Shown piece by piece: positions 56,308-64,000 of a DNA stretch of 64,000 bases (position 1 is its first letter; each line of letters opens with the position of its first letter). The position numbers were made by a program, and so were the translations under genes. Origin of the DNA: Pseudomonas alliivorans (lineage in GTDB: Bacteria > Pseudomonadota > Gammaproteobacteria > Pseudomonadales > Pseudomonadaceae); contig NZ_JAFFZW010000003.1 in the NCBI RefSeq assembly GCF_017826695.1, positions 434,001 through 498,000 of the forward strand, read 5' to 3'. Below the pieces are notes generated by a model that was not told the DNA's origin, searched no databases, and saw only the letters and a list, made by a program, of their open reading frames with translations.

Positions 56308-59300
56308 GCCAGAGCAATCGACTGCCCAACGGCGGCCGTATCAACCGTAGCAAGGTGCTGAATTTCACCTTCAACGGTCAGACCTATCAAGGATTTGAGG
56401 GCGACTCCCTGGCGTCCGCATTGCTGGCCAATGGCGTCGACATCATCGGCCGAAGCTTCAAGTACTCGCGTCCACGCGGCATTTTTGCGGCAGGTTCCGA
56501 AGAGCCGAACGCCGTGTTGCAGATCGGTGCGACCGAAGCCACGCAGATCCCCAACGTACGTGCCACTCAGCAAGCCCTGTATTCGGGACTGGTCGCGACC
56601 AGCACCAACGGCTGGCCGAGCGTGAACAACGACGTGATGGGCATCCTCGGCAAGGTCGGCGGCAAGTTGATGCCGCCGGGCTTCTATTACAAGACGTTCA
56701 TGTACCCGCAGTCCTTCTGGATGACGTACGAAAAGTACATCCGCAAGGCGGCAGGTCTGGGGCGCTCGCCGACCGAGAACGACCCGGACAGCTACGATGC
56801 AATGAACCAGCACTGTGACGTGCTGATTGTCGGCGCTGGTCCTGCGGGGCTCGCGGCAGCTCTGGCCGCGGCGCGCAGTGGTGCCCGCGTGATTCTGGCC
56901 GACGAGCAGGAAGAGTTCGGCGGCAGTCTGCTCGACAGCCGCGAAAGCCTGGATGGCAAGCCGGCCATCGAATGGGTGGCTACTGTCATTGACGAGCTGA
57001 AAAGTCTGCGCAACGTGACCCTGCTGCCTCGCGCCACGGTCAACGGCTATCACGATCACAACTTCCTGACGATTCATGAGCGCCTGACCGATCACCTCGG
57101 CGACCGTGCGCCCATCGGCATGGTGCGTCAGCGTATGCACCGTGTGCGCGCCAAACGGGTGGTGCTGGCGACCGGTACTCACGAGCGTCCATTGGTCTAC
57201 GGCAACAACGATGTGCCGGGCAACATGCTGGCCGGTGCCGTCTCTACCTATGTGCGTCGCTACGGTGTGGCGCCGGGCAAGAAGCTTGTGCTGTCCACCA
57301 ACAACGATCATGCCTATCGCGTTGCACTGGATTGGCTGGATGCCAGTCTGCCAGTGGTGGCGATCGCCGATGCGCGCCACAACCCGCGCGGTCCGCTGGT
57401 GGAAGAGGCGCGTGCCAAAGGCATCCGTATTCTGACCGGCAGCGCTGTTATCGAAGCCCGTGGCACCAAGCGCGTGACGGCTGCACGTGTCGCCGCGATC
57501 GACGTCAAGTCACACAGCGTGACCAGCCCCGGCGAGTGGCTGGAGTGCGATCTGGTTGCCAGCTCCGGCGGTTACAGCCCGATTGTTCACCTGGCGTCGC
57601 ACTTGGGCGGCAAGCCGGTCTGGCGCGAAGATATTCTCGGTTTCGTGCCGGGCGAAGCACCGCAGAAACGCGTTTGTGTCGGCGGCGTGAATGGTGTTTA
57701 CAGCCTGGCGGACAGCCTGGCCGATGGTTTCGAAGGTGGCGTGCGCGCTGCCAGCGAAGCGGGCTTCAAGCTGGTCGAAGGCGTCATGCCTAAAGCCCTC
57801 AGCCGCGCTGAAGAGCCGACCCTGGCGCTGTTCCAGGTGCCGCACGAAAAAGGCACTGCTCGTGCACCGAAGCAATTCGTGGATCTGCAGAACGATGTCA
57901 CCGCTGCGGCTATCGAGCTGGCGACCCGTGAGGGCTTCGAGTCGGTCGAGCACGTCAAGCGCTACACCGCGCTGGGCTTCGGCACCGATCAGGGCAAGCT
58001 GGGCAACGTCAACGGTCTGGCCATTGCGGCGCGCTCGCTGAACGTGTCGATCCCGGAAATGGGCACTACCATGTTCCGCCCCAACTACACGCCGGTGACC
58101 TTCGGTGCCATTGCCGGTCGGCATTGCGGCCATGTTTTCGAGCCGGTGCGTTTTACCGCGCTGCACGCGTGGCATGTGCGAAACGGTGCGGAATTCGAAG
58201 ACGTCGGTCAGTGGAAACGTCCGTGGTACTTCCCGAAAAACGGCGAAGACATGCACGCCGCTGTCGCCCGCGAATGCAAGGCCGTGCGGGCCAGCGTGGG
58301 GCTGCTGGACGCCTCCACCCTTGGCAAGATCGACATTCAAGGGCCAGACGCCCGTGAATTCCTGAACCGCATCTACACCAACGCCTGGACCAAACTGGAC
58401 GTGGGCAAGGCGCGTTATGGGCTGATGTGCAAGGAAGACGGCATGGTCTTCGATGACGGTGTGACTGCCTGCATCGCCGACAACCATTTCCTGATGACCA
58501 CCACTACCGGCGGCGCTGCACGCGTTCTGCAATGGCTGGAAATCTATCAGCAGACCGAGTGGCCGGACCTGAAGGTGTACTTCACTTCTGTGACCGACCA
58601 CTGGGCGACCCTGACGCTGTCCGGCCCCAACAGCCGCAAGCTGCTCAGCGAAGTCACCGACATCGATCTTGGCCGTGAAGCCTTCCCGTTCATGACCTGG
58701 AAAGAAGGTCTGGTGGCTGGCGTACCGGCCCGGGTGTTCCGTATCTCCTTCACTGGCGAACTTTCCTACGAGGTCAACATTCAGGCCGACTATGCGATGG
58801 GCGTGCTGGAGAAGATCGTCGAAGCGGGCAAGCAGTACAACCTGACGCCCTACGGCACCGAAACCATGCACGTTCTGCGAGCCGAGAAAGGTTTCATCAT
58901 CGTCGGTCAGGACACAGACGGCTCGATGACCCCGGATGACCTGAACATGGGCTGGTGCGTTGGTCGTACCAAACCGTTTTCGTGGATCGGCTGGCGCGGT
59001 ATGAACCGCGAAGATTGCGTGCGTGAACAGCGCAAGCAACTGGTCGGCCTCAAGCCGATTGATCCGAACCAATGGCTCCCGGAAGGTGCGCAACTGGTAT
59101 TCGACACAAAGCAGGCGATTCCGATGAGCATGGTTGGTCACGTGACCTCCAGCTATGCGCACAATTCGCTGGGTTATTCATTTGCAATGGGTGTGGTCAA
59201 GGGTGGCTTGAACCGCATGGGCGAGCGCGTGTTTGCACCGTTGGCCGATGGCAGCGTGATCGAGGCCGAGATCGTTTCATCGGTGTTCTTCGATCCGAAG

Positions 59301-59324
59301 GGCGAGCAGCAGAACGTGGAGTGA
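56304..59324 (+). CDS. soxA: Sarcosine oxidase alpha subunit
   Basis: 1006 residues: N-terminal ferredoxin-like Fer2_4 domain (KVLNFTFNGQTYQGFEGDSLASALLA), FAD/NAD domain (CDVLIVGAGPAGLAAALAAA), and C-terminal GcvT-like folate domain (about 610-1006, with TMFRPNYTPVTFGA and the later RAEKGFIIVGQDTDGS). It binds NAD+ and channels the methyl-derived C1 unit to tetrahydrofolate. Full length for the family. Confidence 0.95.
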   Translation: MSQSNRLPNGGRINRSKVLNFTFNGQTYQGFEGDSLASALLANGVDIIGRSFKYSRPRGIFAAGSEEPNAVLQIGATEATQIPNVRATQQALYSGLVATSTNGWPSVNNDVMGILGKVGGKLMPPGFYYKTFMYPQSFWMTYEKYIRKAAGLGRSPTENDPDSYDAMNQHCDVLIVGAGPAGLAAALAAARSGARVILADEQEEFGGSLLDSRESLDGKPAIEWVATVIDELKSLRNVTLLPRATVNGYHDHNFLTIHERLTDHLGDRAPIGMVRQRMHRVRAKRVVLATGTHERPLVYGNNDVPGNMLAGAVSTYVRRYGVAPGKKLVLSTNNDHAYRVALDWLDASLPVVAIADARHNPRGPLVEEARAKGIRILTGSAVIEARGTKRVTAARVAAIDVKSHSVTSPGEWLECDLVASSGGYSPIVHLASHLGGKPVWREDILGFVPGEAPQKRVCVGGVNGVYSLADSLADGFEGGVRAASEAGFKLVEGVMPKALSRAEEPTLALFQVPHEKGTARAPKQFVDLQNDVTAAAIELATREGFESVEHVKRYTALGFGTDQGKLGNVNGLAIAARSLNVSIPEMGTTMFRPNYTPVTFGAIAGRHCGHVFEPVRFTALHAWHVRNGAEFEDVGQWKRPWYFPKNGEDMHAAVARECKAVRASVGLLDASTLGKIDIQGPDAREFLNRIYTNAWTKLDVGKARYGLMCKEDGMVFDDGVTACIADNHFLMTTTTGGAARVLQWLEIYQQTEWPDLKVYFTSVTDHWATLTLSGPNSRKLLSEVTDIDLGREAFPFMTWKEGLVAGVPARVFRISFTGELSYEVNIQADYAMGVLEKIVEAGKQYNLTPYGTETMHVLRAEKGFIIVGQDTDGSMTPDDLNMGWCVGRTKPFSWIGWRGMNREDCVREQRKQLVGLKPIDPNQWLPEGAQLVFDTKQAIPMSMVGHVTSSYAHNSLGYSFAMGVVKGGLNRMGERVFAPLADGSVIEAEIVSSVFFDPKGEQQNVE

Positions 59325-59332
59325 ATGCGTGA

Positions 59333-59402
59333 TCGGATGGTCCCCGCGCTCCGGCGTGGGGAATGCCTCTCTGGACGCTACGCATCCGACGCAGGAACGA
59401 TA
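59333..59402. repeat. Dispersed hairpin repeat (family B), copy 4, inside the sox operon
   Basis: TCCCCGCGCTCCGGCGTGGG then GAATGCCTCTCTGGACGC: clear relative of copy 2. It occupies most of the 119-bp soxA-soxG gap, while the other sox junctions are 15 bp or overlap. Confidence 0.7.
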
Positions 59403-59443
59403 TGTACGCCGTGCCTTACAACAGAATTCAAAACAGGTGATCC

Positions 59444-60076
59444 ATGACCACAGTCAATGTTTACCCACAACGCCCGACCACCGACGTGAAAGCCGAGTCG
59501 CCGTTGTTTCACGCGAGTCTGGAAAGCCTTGTCGGCAAAGGCCGCGCCAGTCCGGGCGTGTTCTTGCGCGAGAAGAAGCTGCTGGGCCACCTGACTCTTC
59601 GTGGTGATGCCCACGATCCGGCGTTTGCTGCTGGCGTGCACAAGGCGCTTGGCATGGAATTGCCCGCAGCACTGATGCTGGTTATCAGTGGCGAACGTTC
59701 GCTGCAGTGGATGGGCCCGGACGAGTGGCTGCTGATCGTGCCAAGCGGCGAAGAACTCGCTGCGGAGCAACAACTGCGTGAAGCATTGGCGGGCTTGCAC
59801 ATCGCAATCGTCAACGTCAGCGGCGGCCAGTCGATTCTCGAGCTGACCGGTCCCAGGGTTCGTCAGGTCCTGATGAAATCCACCAGCTACGACGTGCACC
59901 CGGACAACTTTCCAGTGGGCAAGGCCGTCGGCACGGTGTTCGCCAAGTCGCAACTGGTGATCCGTCGAACAGGCGAAGAAACCTGGGAACTGCTGATCCG
60001 TCGCAGCTTCGCCGATTACTGGTGGCTGTGGCTGCAGGATGCGTCAGCCGAGTATGGTTTGAGTGTTCAGGCTTGA
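59444..60076 (+). CDS. soxG: Sarcosine oxidase gamma subunit
   Basis: 210 residues. Sequence such as GPDEWLLIVPSGEE, GGQSILELTGPRVRQVLMK and RRTGEETWELLIRRSFADYWW matches the SoxG family, which resembles GcvT. It completes the SoxBDAG heterotetramer. Confidence 0.92.
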   Translation: MTTVNVYPQRPTTDVKAESPLFHASLESLVGKGRASPGVFLREKKLLGHLTLRGDAHDPAFAAGVHKALGMELPAALMLVISGERSLQWMGPDEWLLIVPSGEELAAEQQLREALAGLHIAIVNVSGGQSILELTGPRVRQVLMKSTSYDVHPDNFPVGKAVGTVFAKSQLVIRRTGEETWELLIRRSFADYWWLWLQDASAEYGLSVQA

Positions 60077-60147
60077 AGTGAATGGTGTCTGATCCAGCGT
60101 CTTCGCGAAGACCTGACAGGCGATAAGGATTCAGGAGTATTCGCTTA

Positions 60148-61005
60148 ATGAGTCGTGCCCCCGATACATGGATTTTGACTGCCGACTGCCCCAGCGTCCT
60201 AGGTACGGTCGATGCCGTGACCCGCTTTCTGTTCGAGCAGGGTTGCTACGTGACAGAGCACCACTCGTTCGATGATCGCCTGTCGGGACGCTTTTTCATT
60301 CGTGTCGAATTTCGCCAGCCCGACGGCTTCGACGAAGAGGGTTTTCGCGCAGGTCTGGCCGAGCGGGGCAGCGCGTTCGGCATGATCTTCGAGCTGACTG
60401 CGCCCAACTACCGGCCGAAAGTCGTGATCATGGTGTCCAAGGCGGATCATTGCCTGAATGACCTGCTATACCGCCAGCGCATCAATCAATTGTCCATGGA
60501 CGTGGTCGCGGTGGTGTCAAATCACCCCGATCTTGAGCCGTTGGCAGCATGGCACGGTATTGCGTACTACCATTTCCCCCTCGACCCCAACGACAAACCC
60601 GCGCAGGAGGCCAAGGTCTGGAAGGTCATCGAAGAGTCCGGTGCCGAACTGGTGATCCTTGCCCGCTACATGCAAGTGCTGTCACCGGATCTGTGCCGCA
60701 AGCTCGATGGCAAGGCGATCAACATTCACCACTCGTTGCTGCCCGGTTTCAAAGGGGCGAAGCCTTATCATCAGGCCTACAACAAGGGCGTGAAGCTGGT
60801 GGGTGCAACGGCGCACTACATCAACAACGACCTGGACGAAGGCCCGATCATCGCGCAAGGCGTGGAAGTGGTCGATCACAGTCACTATCCCGAAGACCTG
60901 ATTGCCAAGGGTCGGGACATCGAAGGGCTGACACTGGCTCGCGCGGTGGGGTATCACATTGAACGCCGAGTATTTCTGAACGCCAACAGGACAGTGGTCC
61001 TGTAG
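60148..61005 (+). CDS. purU: Formyltetrahydrofolate deformylase
   Basis: 285 residues. N-terminal ACT domain (about 5-85), then formyltransferase-like catalytic domain with the Asn-His-Asp triad in AINIHHSLLPGFKGA and INNDLDEGPII. It hydrolyses 10-formyl-THF to formate and THF. This copy is linked to sarcosine catabolism (as PurU2 in P. aeruginosa). Confidence 0.94.
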   Translation: MSRAPDTWILTADCPSVLGTVDAVTRFLFEQGCYVTEHHSFDDRLSGRFFIRVEFRQPDGFDEEGFRAGLAERGSAFGMIFELTAPNYRPKVVIMVSKADHCLNDLLYRQRINQLSMDVVAVVSNHPDLEPLAAWHGIAYYHFPLDPNDKPAQEAKVWKVIEESGAELVILARYMQVLSPDLCRKLDGKAINIHHSLLPGFKGAKPYHQAYNKGVKLVGATAHYINNDLDEGPIIAQGVEVVDHSHYPEDLIAKGRDIEGLTLARAVGYHIERRVFLNANRTVVL

Positions 61006-61024
61006 GGCTTCACACCACAAACGA

Positions 61025-61114
61025 CTGTGGGCGCGGCTTGCCGGCGAGGGCGTCAGACCGGTTATGTACAAGTCGCCCTTAAGCACGCATCGCGGGCAAG
61101 CCGCCTTCCACAGT
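61025..61114. repeat. REP element pair between purU and fdhA
   Basis: CTGTGGGCGCGGCTTGCCGG (61025-61044) and the inverted CGCGGGCAAGCCGCCTTCCA at about 61091-61110, about 40 bp apart. Standard REP doublet. Confidence 0.8.
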
Positions 61115-61229
61115 CATGGTTTATCGGCAAGTACGACACAAGCAACCCAGAGCAATCGGTGCGTTGCCGCAACACTCAATCAAAGCAGCGCATTTCTCCG
61201 CTACAACACAATAAAAGCGAGGTGAAAGC

Positions 61230-62429
61230 ATGTCTGGTAATCGCGGTGTAGTGTATCTCGGCGCTGGCAAGGTCGAAGTGCAAAGCATTCCTTTCCCCAA
61301 AATGGAAGACCCACGCGGCAAGCGTATCGAACACGGCGTGATTCTGCGCGTGGTGTCCACCAACATCTGCGGCTCGGACCAGCACATGGTTCGCGGCCGC
61401 ACCACTGCCCAGACCGGGCTCGTACTCGGTCATGAAATCACCGGTGAAGTGCTTGAAGCCGGTCGTGATGTGGAACATCTGAAAGTGGGCGATCTTGTGT
61501 CCGTGCCCTTCAACGTGGCGTGCGGCCGCTGCCGTAGCTGCAAGGAACAGCATACGGGCGTCTGCCTGACCGTAAACCCCGCTCGTGCGGGTGGTGCCTA
61601 CGGTTATGTCGACATGGGCGACTGGGTCGGCGGCCAGGCGGAATACGTGCTGGTGCCTTACGCCGACTTCAACCTGCTCAAGCTGCCGGATCGCGATGCT
61701 GCGATGGAAAAGATCCGCGACCTGACCTGCCTCTCCGACATTCTGCCCACCGGCTACCACGGGGCAGTGACCGCAGGTGTCGGGCCGGGTAGCACGGTGT
61801 ACGTGGCCGGTGCCGGGCCGGTGGGTCTGGCAGCGGCGGCTTCGGCGCGTCTGCTGGGCGCTGCGGTGGTGATCGTAGGGGACGTCAACCCGACCCGTCT
61901 GATTCACGCCAAGGCTCAGGGTTTCGAGATTGCCGACCTGTCGCAGGACACGCCCTTGCATGAACAGATCACTGCGCTGCTGGGCGAGCCTGAAGTGGAT
62001 TGCGCCATTGATGCGGTGGGTTTCGAGGCGCGTGGTCACGGCCATGCCGGTGCGCAGTCAGAAGCGCCGGCCACGGTGCTCAACTCGTTGATGGGCGTGG
62101 TGCGCGTCGCAGGCAAGATCGGCATTCCGGGCTTGTACGTCACCGAAGATCCGGGTGCCGTGGATGCCGCCGCGAAAATGGGCAGCCTGAGCATTCGCTT
62201 TGGCCTGGGCTGGGCGAAATCCCACAGCTTCCACACCGGCCAGACGCCGGTCATGAAGTACAACCGTCAACTCATGCAAGCCATCATGTGGGACCGCATC
62301 AAGATCGCTGACGTGGTGGGGGTCGAGGTCATCAGCCTTGATGATGCGCCGCGTGGTTATGGCGAGTTCGATGCGGGTGTGCCGAAGAAGTTTGTGATCG
62401 ATCCGCACAGGTTGTTCAGCGCGGCGTGA
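61230..62429 (+). CDS. fdhA: Glutathione-independent formaldehyde dehydrogenase
   Basis: 399 residues, zinc alcohol dehydrogenase family as in P. putida. Catalytic zinc ligand in STNICGSDQHMVRGR; structural zinc cysteines CGRCRSCKEQHTGVC; NAD fold VYVAGAGPVGLAAAAS. It oxidises formaldehyde from betaine and sarcosine demethylation to formate. The last 73 bp (from 62358) are duplicated perfectly at 63863-63935. Confidence 0.94.
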   Translation: MSGNRGVVYLGAGKVEVQSIPFPKMEDPRGKRIEHGVILRVVSTNICGSDQHMVRGRTTAQTGLVLGHEITGEVLEAGRDVEHLKVGDLVSVPFNVACGRCRSCKEQHTGVCLTVNPARAGGAYGYVDMGDWVGGQAEYVLVPYADFNLLKLPDRDAAMEKIRDLTCLSDILPTGYHGAVTAGVGPGSTVYVAGAGPVGLAAAASARLLGAAVVIVGDVNPTRLIHAKAQGFEIADLSQDTPLHEQITALLGEPEVDCAIDAVGFEARGHGHAGAQSEAPATVLNSLMGVVRVAGKIGIPGLYVTEDPGAVDAAAKMGSLSIRFGLGWAKSHSFHTGQTPVMKYNRQLMQAIMWDRIKIADVVGVEVISLDDAPRGYGEFDAGVPKKFVIDPHRLFSAA

Positions 62430-62430
62430 T
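62358..62430 (+). repeat. Direct repeat, copy 1 (intact fdhA 3' end)
   Basis: 73 bp identical to 63863-63935, starting TATGGCGAGTTCG and ending GCGGCGTGAT. It contains the last 24 codons of fdhA. Confidence 0.9.
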
Positions 62431-62466
62431 CTCGACGGCGGCATGAGTGCGATGCATGTGTTGTGT

Positions 62467-62502
62467 CCGGGCTTGAGAAAGGTGGGTGTTTCTCAAGTCC
62501 GG
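62467..62502. terminator. Hairpin downstream of fdhA
   Basis: CCGGGCTTGAGAAA (62467-62480), 8-base loop, TTTCTCAAGTCCGG (62489-62502), one G-T pair. No T-run; lies between the converging fdhA and Rhs genes. Confidence 0.5.
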
Positions 62503-62535
62503 TCGCCGTGACATCTCCCACTGATGGGTCATTGA

Positions 62536-63612
62536 TCAACGACTCATCACCGGAAGGAAATCGACAATTTCGTCTTGATCTGTTGGGCGGAGAATGGTCT
62601 GCTTCCTCTTTGAGTAGTACTTGGCCAGATAGTGATCTGTCTGCTTCGGGTATTCTTTTCGAAGATCAGCGACCTTCTTCGCAACGCCTTCCACACTCCG
62701 GTTATCTGCAACTTTACCCGTGAAGCCGGTAACGGGCTTCTGGGTGAGCGTTGCAAACTGGGCAGCAAATGAATTCGGGCCTGCATCTGCCGAGTGGCAG
62801 AAGATCAAACGTATACGGTCATACGACTCAAAGTCATAGCCCTTTGTTTTGAGCGCACTGTGGACTTGTTCTGCTGAGAAGACCTTGTCATCCACAACCA
62901 TTTTCCAAGTGTCAGACCCTTCAGACCGTCCCCCATGCGCTGAAATATTCAACCTCCTCTGTCCTTCGATCACATCATCAAAGGCATAAGCACCTTTATT
63001 CAGAAGGGTGAAATTCTTCATCTTTGGATTGCTTGCACGAGGGGATTTCTTAATGAGCCCCATGAACCGAAAAGCCCTTTTGATGAAGACAGGCGTGTGC
63101 CCTGTGGAATCCTCTCGATTGACCGGATCGCCCGCGCAATACGCATACGCATTCAACCCGCCCTCGCCAAACGGACTCAAACGGTCCGGGCTGTTGAACC
63201 TCATCAATACCGGATTGAACGCTCTGTAACCGTTGCCCAGAAGATAGTGTCCGGTTACCCGATCTGCCTGTTGGCCATTGAAGCCGGGTAGGCTCATTGA
63301 ATTGGCTTGCGGATGCCGATGACCGTACGGCATAAATGAAGCCCCCTCCCCGGGTGTGGCGATGACCGATGACTGCTGATCGGTCGCTAGCAACACACAT
63401 GTTGTCGTCTGGTTCTGCCCAACCCGAAGCGCCAACAACTGTTCATCGGCGTGCAGCAGTGTGCGCTGTGTGTGTCCCTGAATGTGCGCAGTCAGACGGT
63501 TCTTTTTATAGAAAAGCTTCAGGCTGATTTGACCTTGAAGTTCGCTGCGTGCCAAGCGATCTACCGCGTCATAGTGATAACGGCAAAGCTGTACCTGTGC
63601 GATCGAGCTCAT
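62536..63612 (-). CDS. Short Rhs-core protein with putative clan-CD cysteine peptidase toxin domain
   Basis: 358 residues. The Rhs-associated core at about 108-171 (GFNGQQADRVTGHYLLGNGY, FGEGGLNAYAYCAGDPVNRED) normally precedes variable toxins. The C-terminus has RLNISAHGGRS (His226) and IRLIFCHSADAGPNSFAAQF (Cys272) with a later PVTGFTG strand: the strand-His-Gly / strand-Cys order of caspase-like peptidases (C80 type). No signal peptide and no full Rhs barrel, so it is a solo cassette. ATG with GAAGG upstream suggests the start is intact. No immunity gene is evident. Domain identity is inferred from motifs. Confidence 0.7.
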   Translation of the reverse strand: MSSIAQVQLCRYHYDAVDRLARSELQGQISLKLFYKKNRLTAHIQGHTQRTLLHADEQLLALRVGQNQTTTCVLLATDQQSSVIATPGEGASFMPYGHRHPQANSMSLPGFNGQQADRVTGHYLLGNGYRAFNPVLMRFNSPDRLSPFGEGGLNAYAYCAGDPVNREDSTGHTPVFIKRAFRFMGLIKKSPRASNPKMKNFTLLNKGAYAFDDVIEGQRRLNISAHGGRSEGSDTWKMVVDDKVFSAEQVHSALKTKGYDFESYDRIRLIFCHSADAGPNSFAAQFATLTQKPVTGFTGKVADNRSVEGVAKKVADLRKEYPKQTDHYLAKYYSKRKQTILRPTDQDEIVDFLPVMSR

Positions 63613-63835
63613 GGGGCTTAACCTTCTCTGACATGAATCACTCAGGTTTGAGCCTGCTCGAAGCCCGGTTCGCAGCCTAGCTATCAGAATCGTCAGGTGT
63701 GAGTGTGCTCAATGTAGTGAGGCAGAATCGTGTTGCTGAATAAGCACCGTTATGAAAACGCTGACAGCGTTGTAAACAGATTTTTTGTGAGTATCTTCAG
63801 GGTCGTTAGATACAGTGGTCAGACGTGGTGTAGTG

Positions 63836-63934
63836 ATCAAAATCGCTGATGCGCTGCATGGCTATGGCGAGTTCGATGCGGGTGTGCCGAAGAAGTTTGT
63901 GATCGATCCGCACAGGTTGTTCAGCGCGGCGTGA
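63836..63934 (+). pseudogene. fdhA 3' remnant
   Basis: ATCAAAATCGCTGA (63836-63849) matches fdhA 62298-62311, then continues at the sequence equivalent to 62345, so 33 bp (11 codons) are missing. From 63863 to 63935 it is identical to the fdhA end, including TGA. No start codon or promoter; a decayed duplicate. Confidence 0.85.
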
Positions 63935-63935
63935 T
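63863..63935 (+). repeat. Direct repeat, copy 2 (fdhA remnant)
   Basis: 73 bp identical to 62358-62430. The two copies bracket the Rhs gene. Confidence 0.9.
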
Positions 63936-63941
63936 GTGAGT

Positions 63942-63967
63942 GAGCGGGCAGCTCAGGCTGCCCGCTC
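63942..63967. terminator. Hairpin after the fdhA remnant
   Basis: GAGCGGGCAGC (63942-63952), TCAG loop, GCTGCCCGCTC (63957-63967), perfect 11-bp stem without T-run. Probably the original fdhA terminator. Confidence 0.55.
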
Positions 63968-64000
63968 CAGATTACAGCTCAGTAGACGAGTCGCGTTGGC

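Overview
This window is a GC-rich chromosomal segment from a Pseudomonas, most likely a member of the P. syringae group. The evidence is gene content and order (glycine betaine/sarcosine catabolism, metK-tkt-epd-pgk-fba block, czcCBA-czcRS, mtlR), REP elements of the Pseudomonas type (GTGGGAGGCGGCTTGCC-like), and a second dispersed hairpin repeat (TTCCCACGCTCCAGCGTGGG). No rRNA, tRNA, CRISPR array, phage or transposase gene was seen.

Layout. (1) 1-387: 3' end of an acyl-CoA thioesterase. (2) 486-6859, minus strand: a complete tetronate/threonate catabolic operon (ltnD-otnK-otnC-gntP-otnI) with a DeoR-type regulator upstream. (3) 6965-10318: a reduced polyol locus. It keeps the AraC regulator mtlR, the periplasmic binding protein mtlE and a sorbitol-type SDR, but the permease and ATPase genes normally following mtlE are missing. 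(4) 10344-14381: a CPA1 Na+/H+ antiporter, two small secreted proteins divergent around a perfect CusR/CopR-like copper box, and an OprD-family porin. (5) 14449-22503: the czcCBA heavy-metal efflux pump, divergent from the czcRS two-component system. (6) 22600-26204: MAPEG protein, DUF1090 protein, the DNA ligase LigB with an apparent signal peptide, and a ChpS/ChpB (MazEF-type) toxin-antitoxin pair. (7) 26292-35217: central metabolism. An ArsR-methyltransferase fusion regulator precedes metK, with a perfect palindrome in its promoter; the other strand carries tkt, epd, pgk, three small lipoprotein genes (one MliC-like) and fba. (8) 35378-36262: two small genes (DUF3010, LprI-like). (9) 36490-62429: the whole pathway from glycine betaine to formaldehyde/formate and C1-folate: dipeptidase, DUF5943 protein, dgcA, dgcB, two ETF-like genes, gbcA, gbcB, ltaE, a TraX-like gene, an AlaC-type aminotransferase, glyA, soxBDAG, purU and fdhA. 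A GH18 chitinase gene of visibly lower GC sits inside this cluster, next to a 640-bp non-coding region. (10) 62430-63935: a short Rhs-core protein with a putative cysteine-peptidase C-terminal domain, flanked by two copies of the 3' end of fdhA.

How it works together. Betaine is opened by GbcA/GbcB to dimethylglycine. DgcA/DgcB with the ETF-like pair remove a methyl group to give sarcosine, and the heterotetrameric SoxBDAG oxidises sarcosine to glycine, passing C1 units to tetrahydrofolate. GlyA and LtaE handle glycine, serine and threonine; PurU and FdhA dispose of formyl-THF and formaldehyde.

The strongest unexplained signal is at 44401-44963: four units, each a pair of inverted DnaA-box-like 9-mers about 15-17 bp apart, three of them inside about 102-bp diverged direct repeats. 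Additional perfect DnaA boxes lie in the neighbouring ETF-like genes. Second is the Rhs cassette bounded by a 73-bp perfect duplication of the fdhA terminus. Annotation is from reading sequence and family knowledge only; no searches were run.
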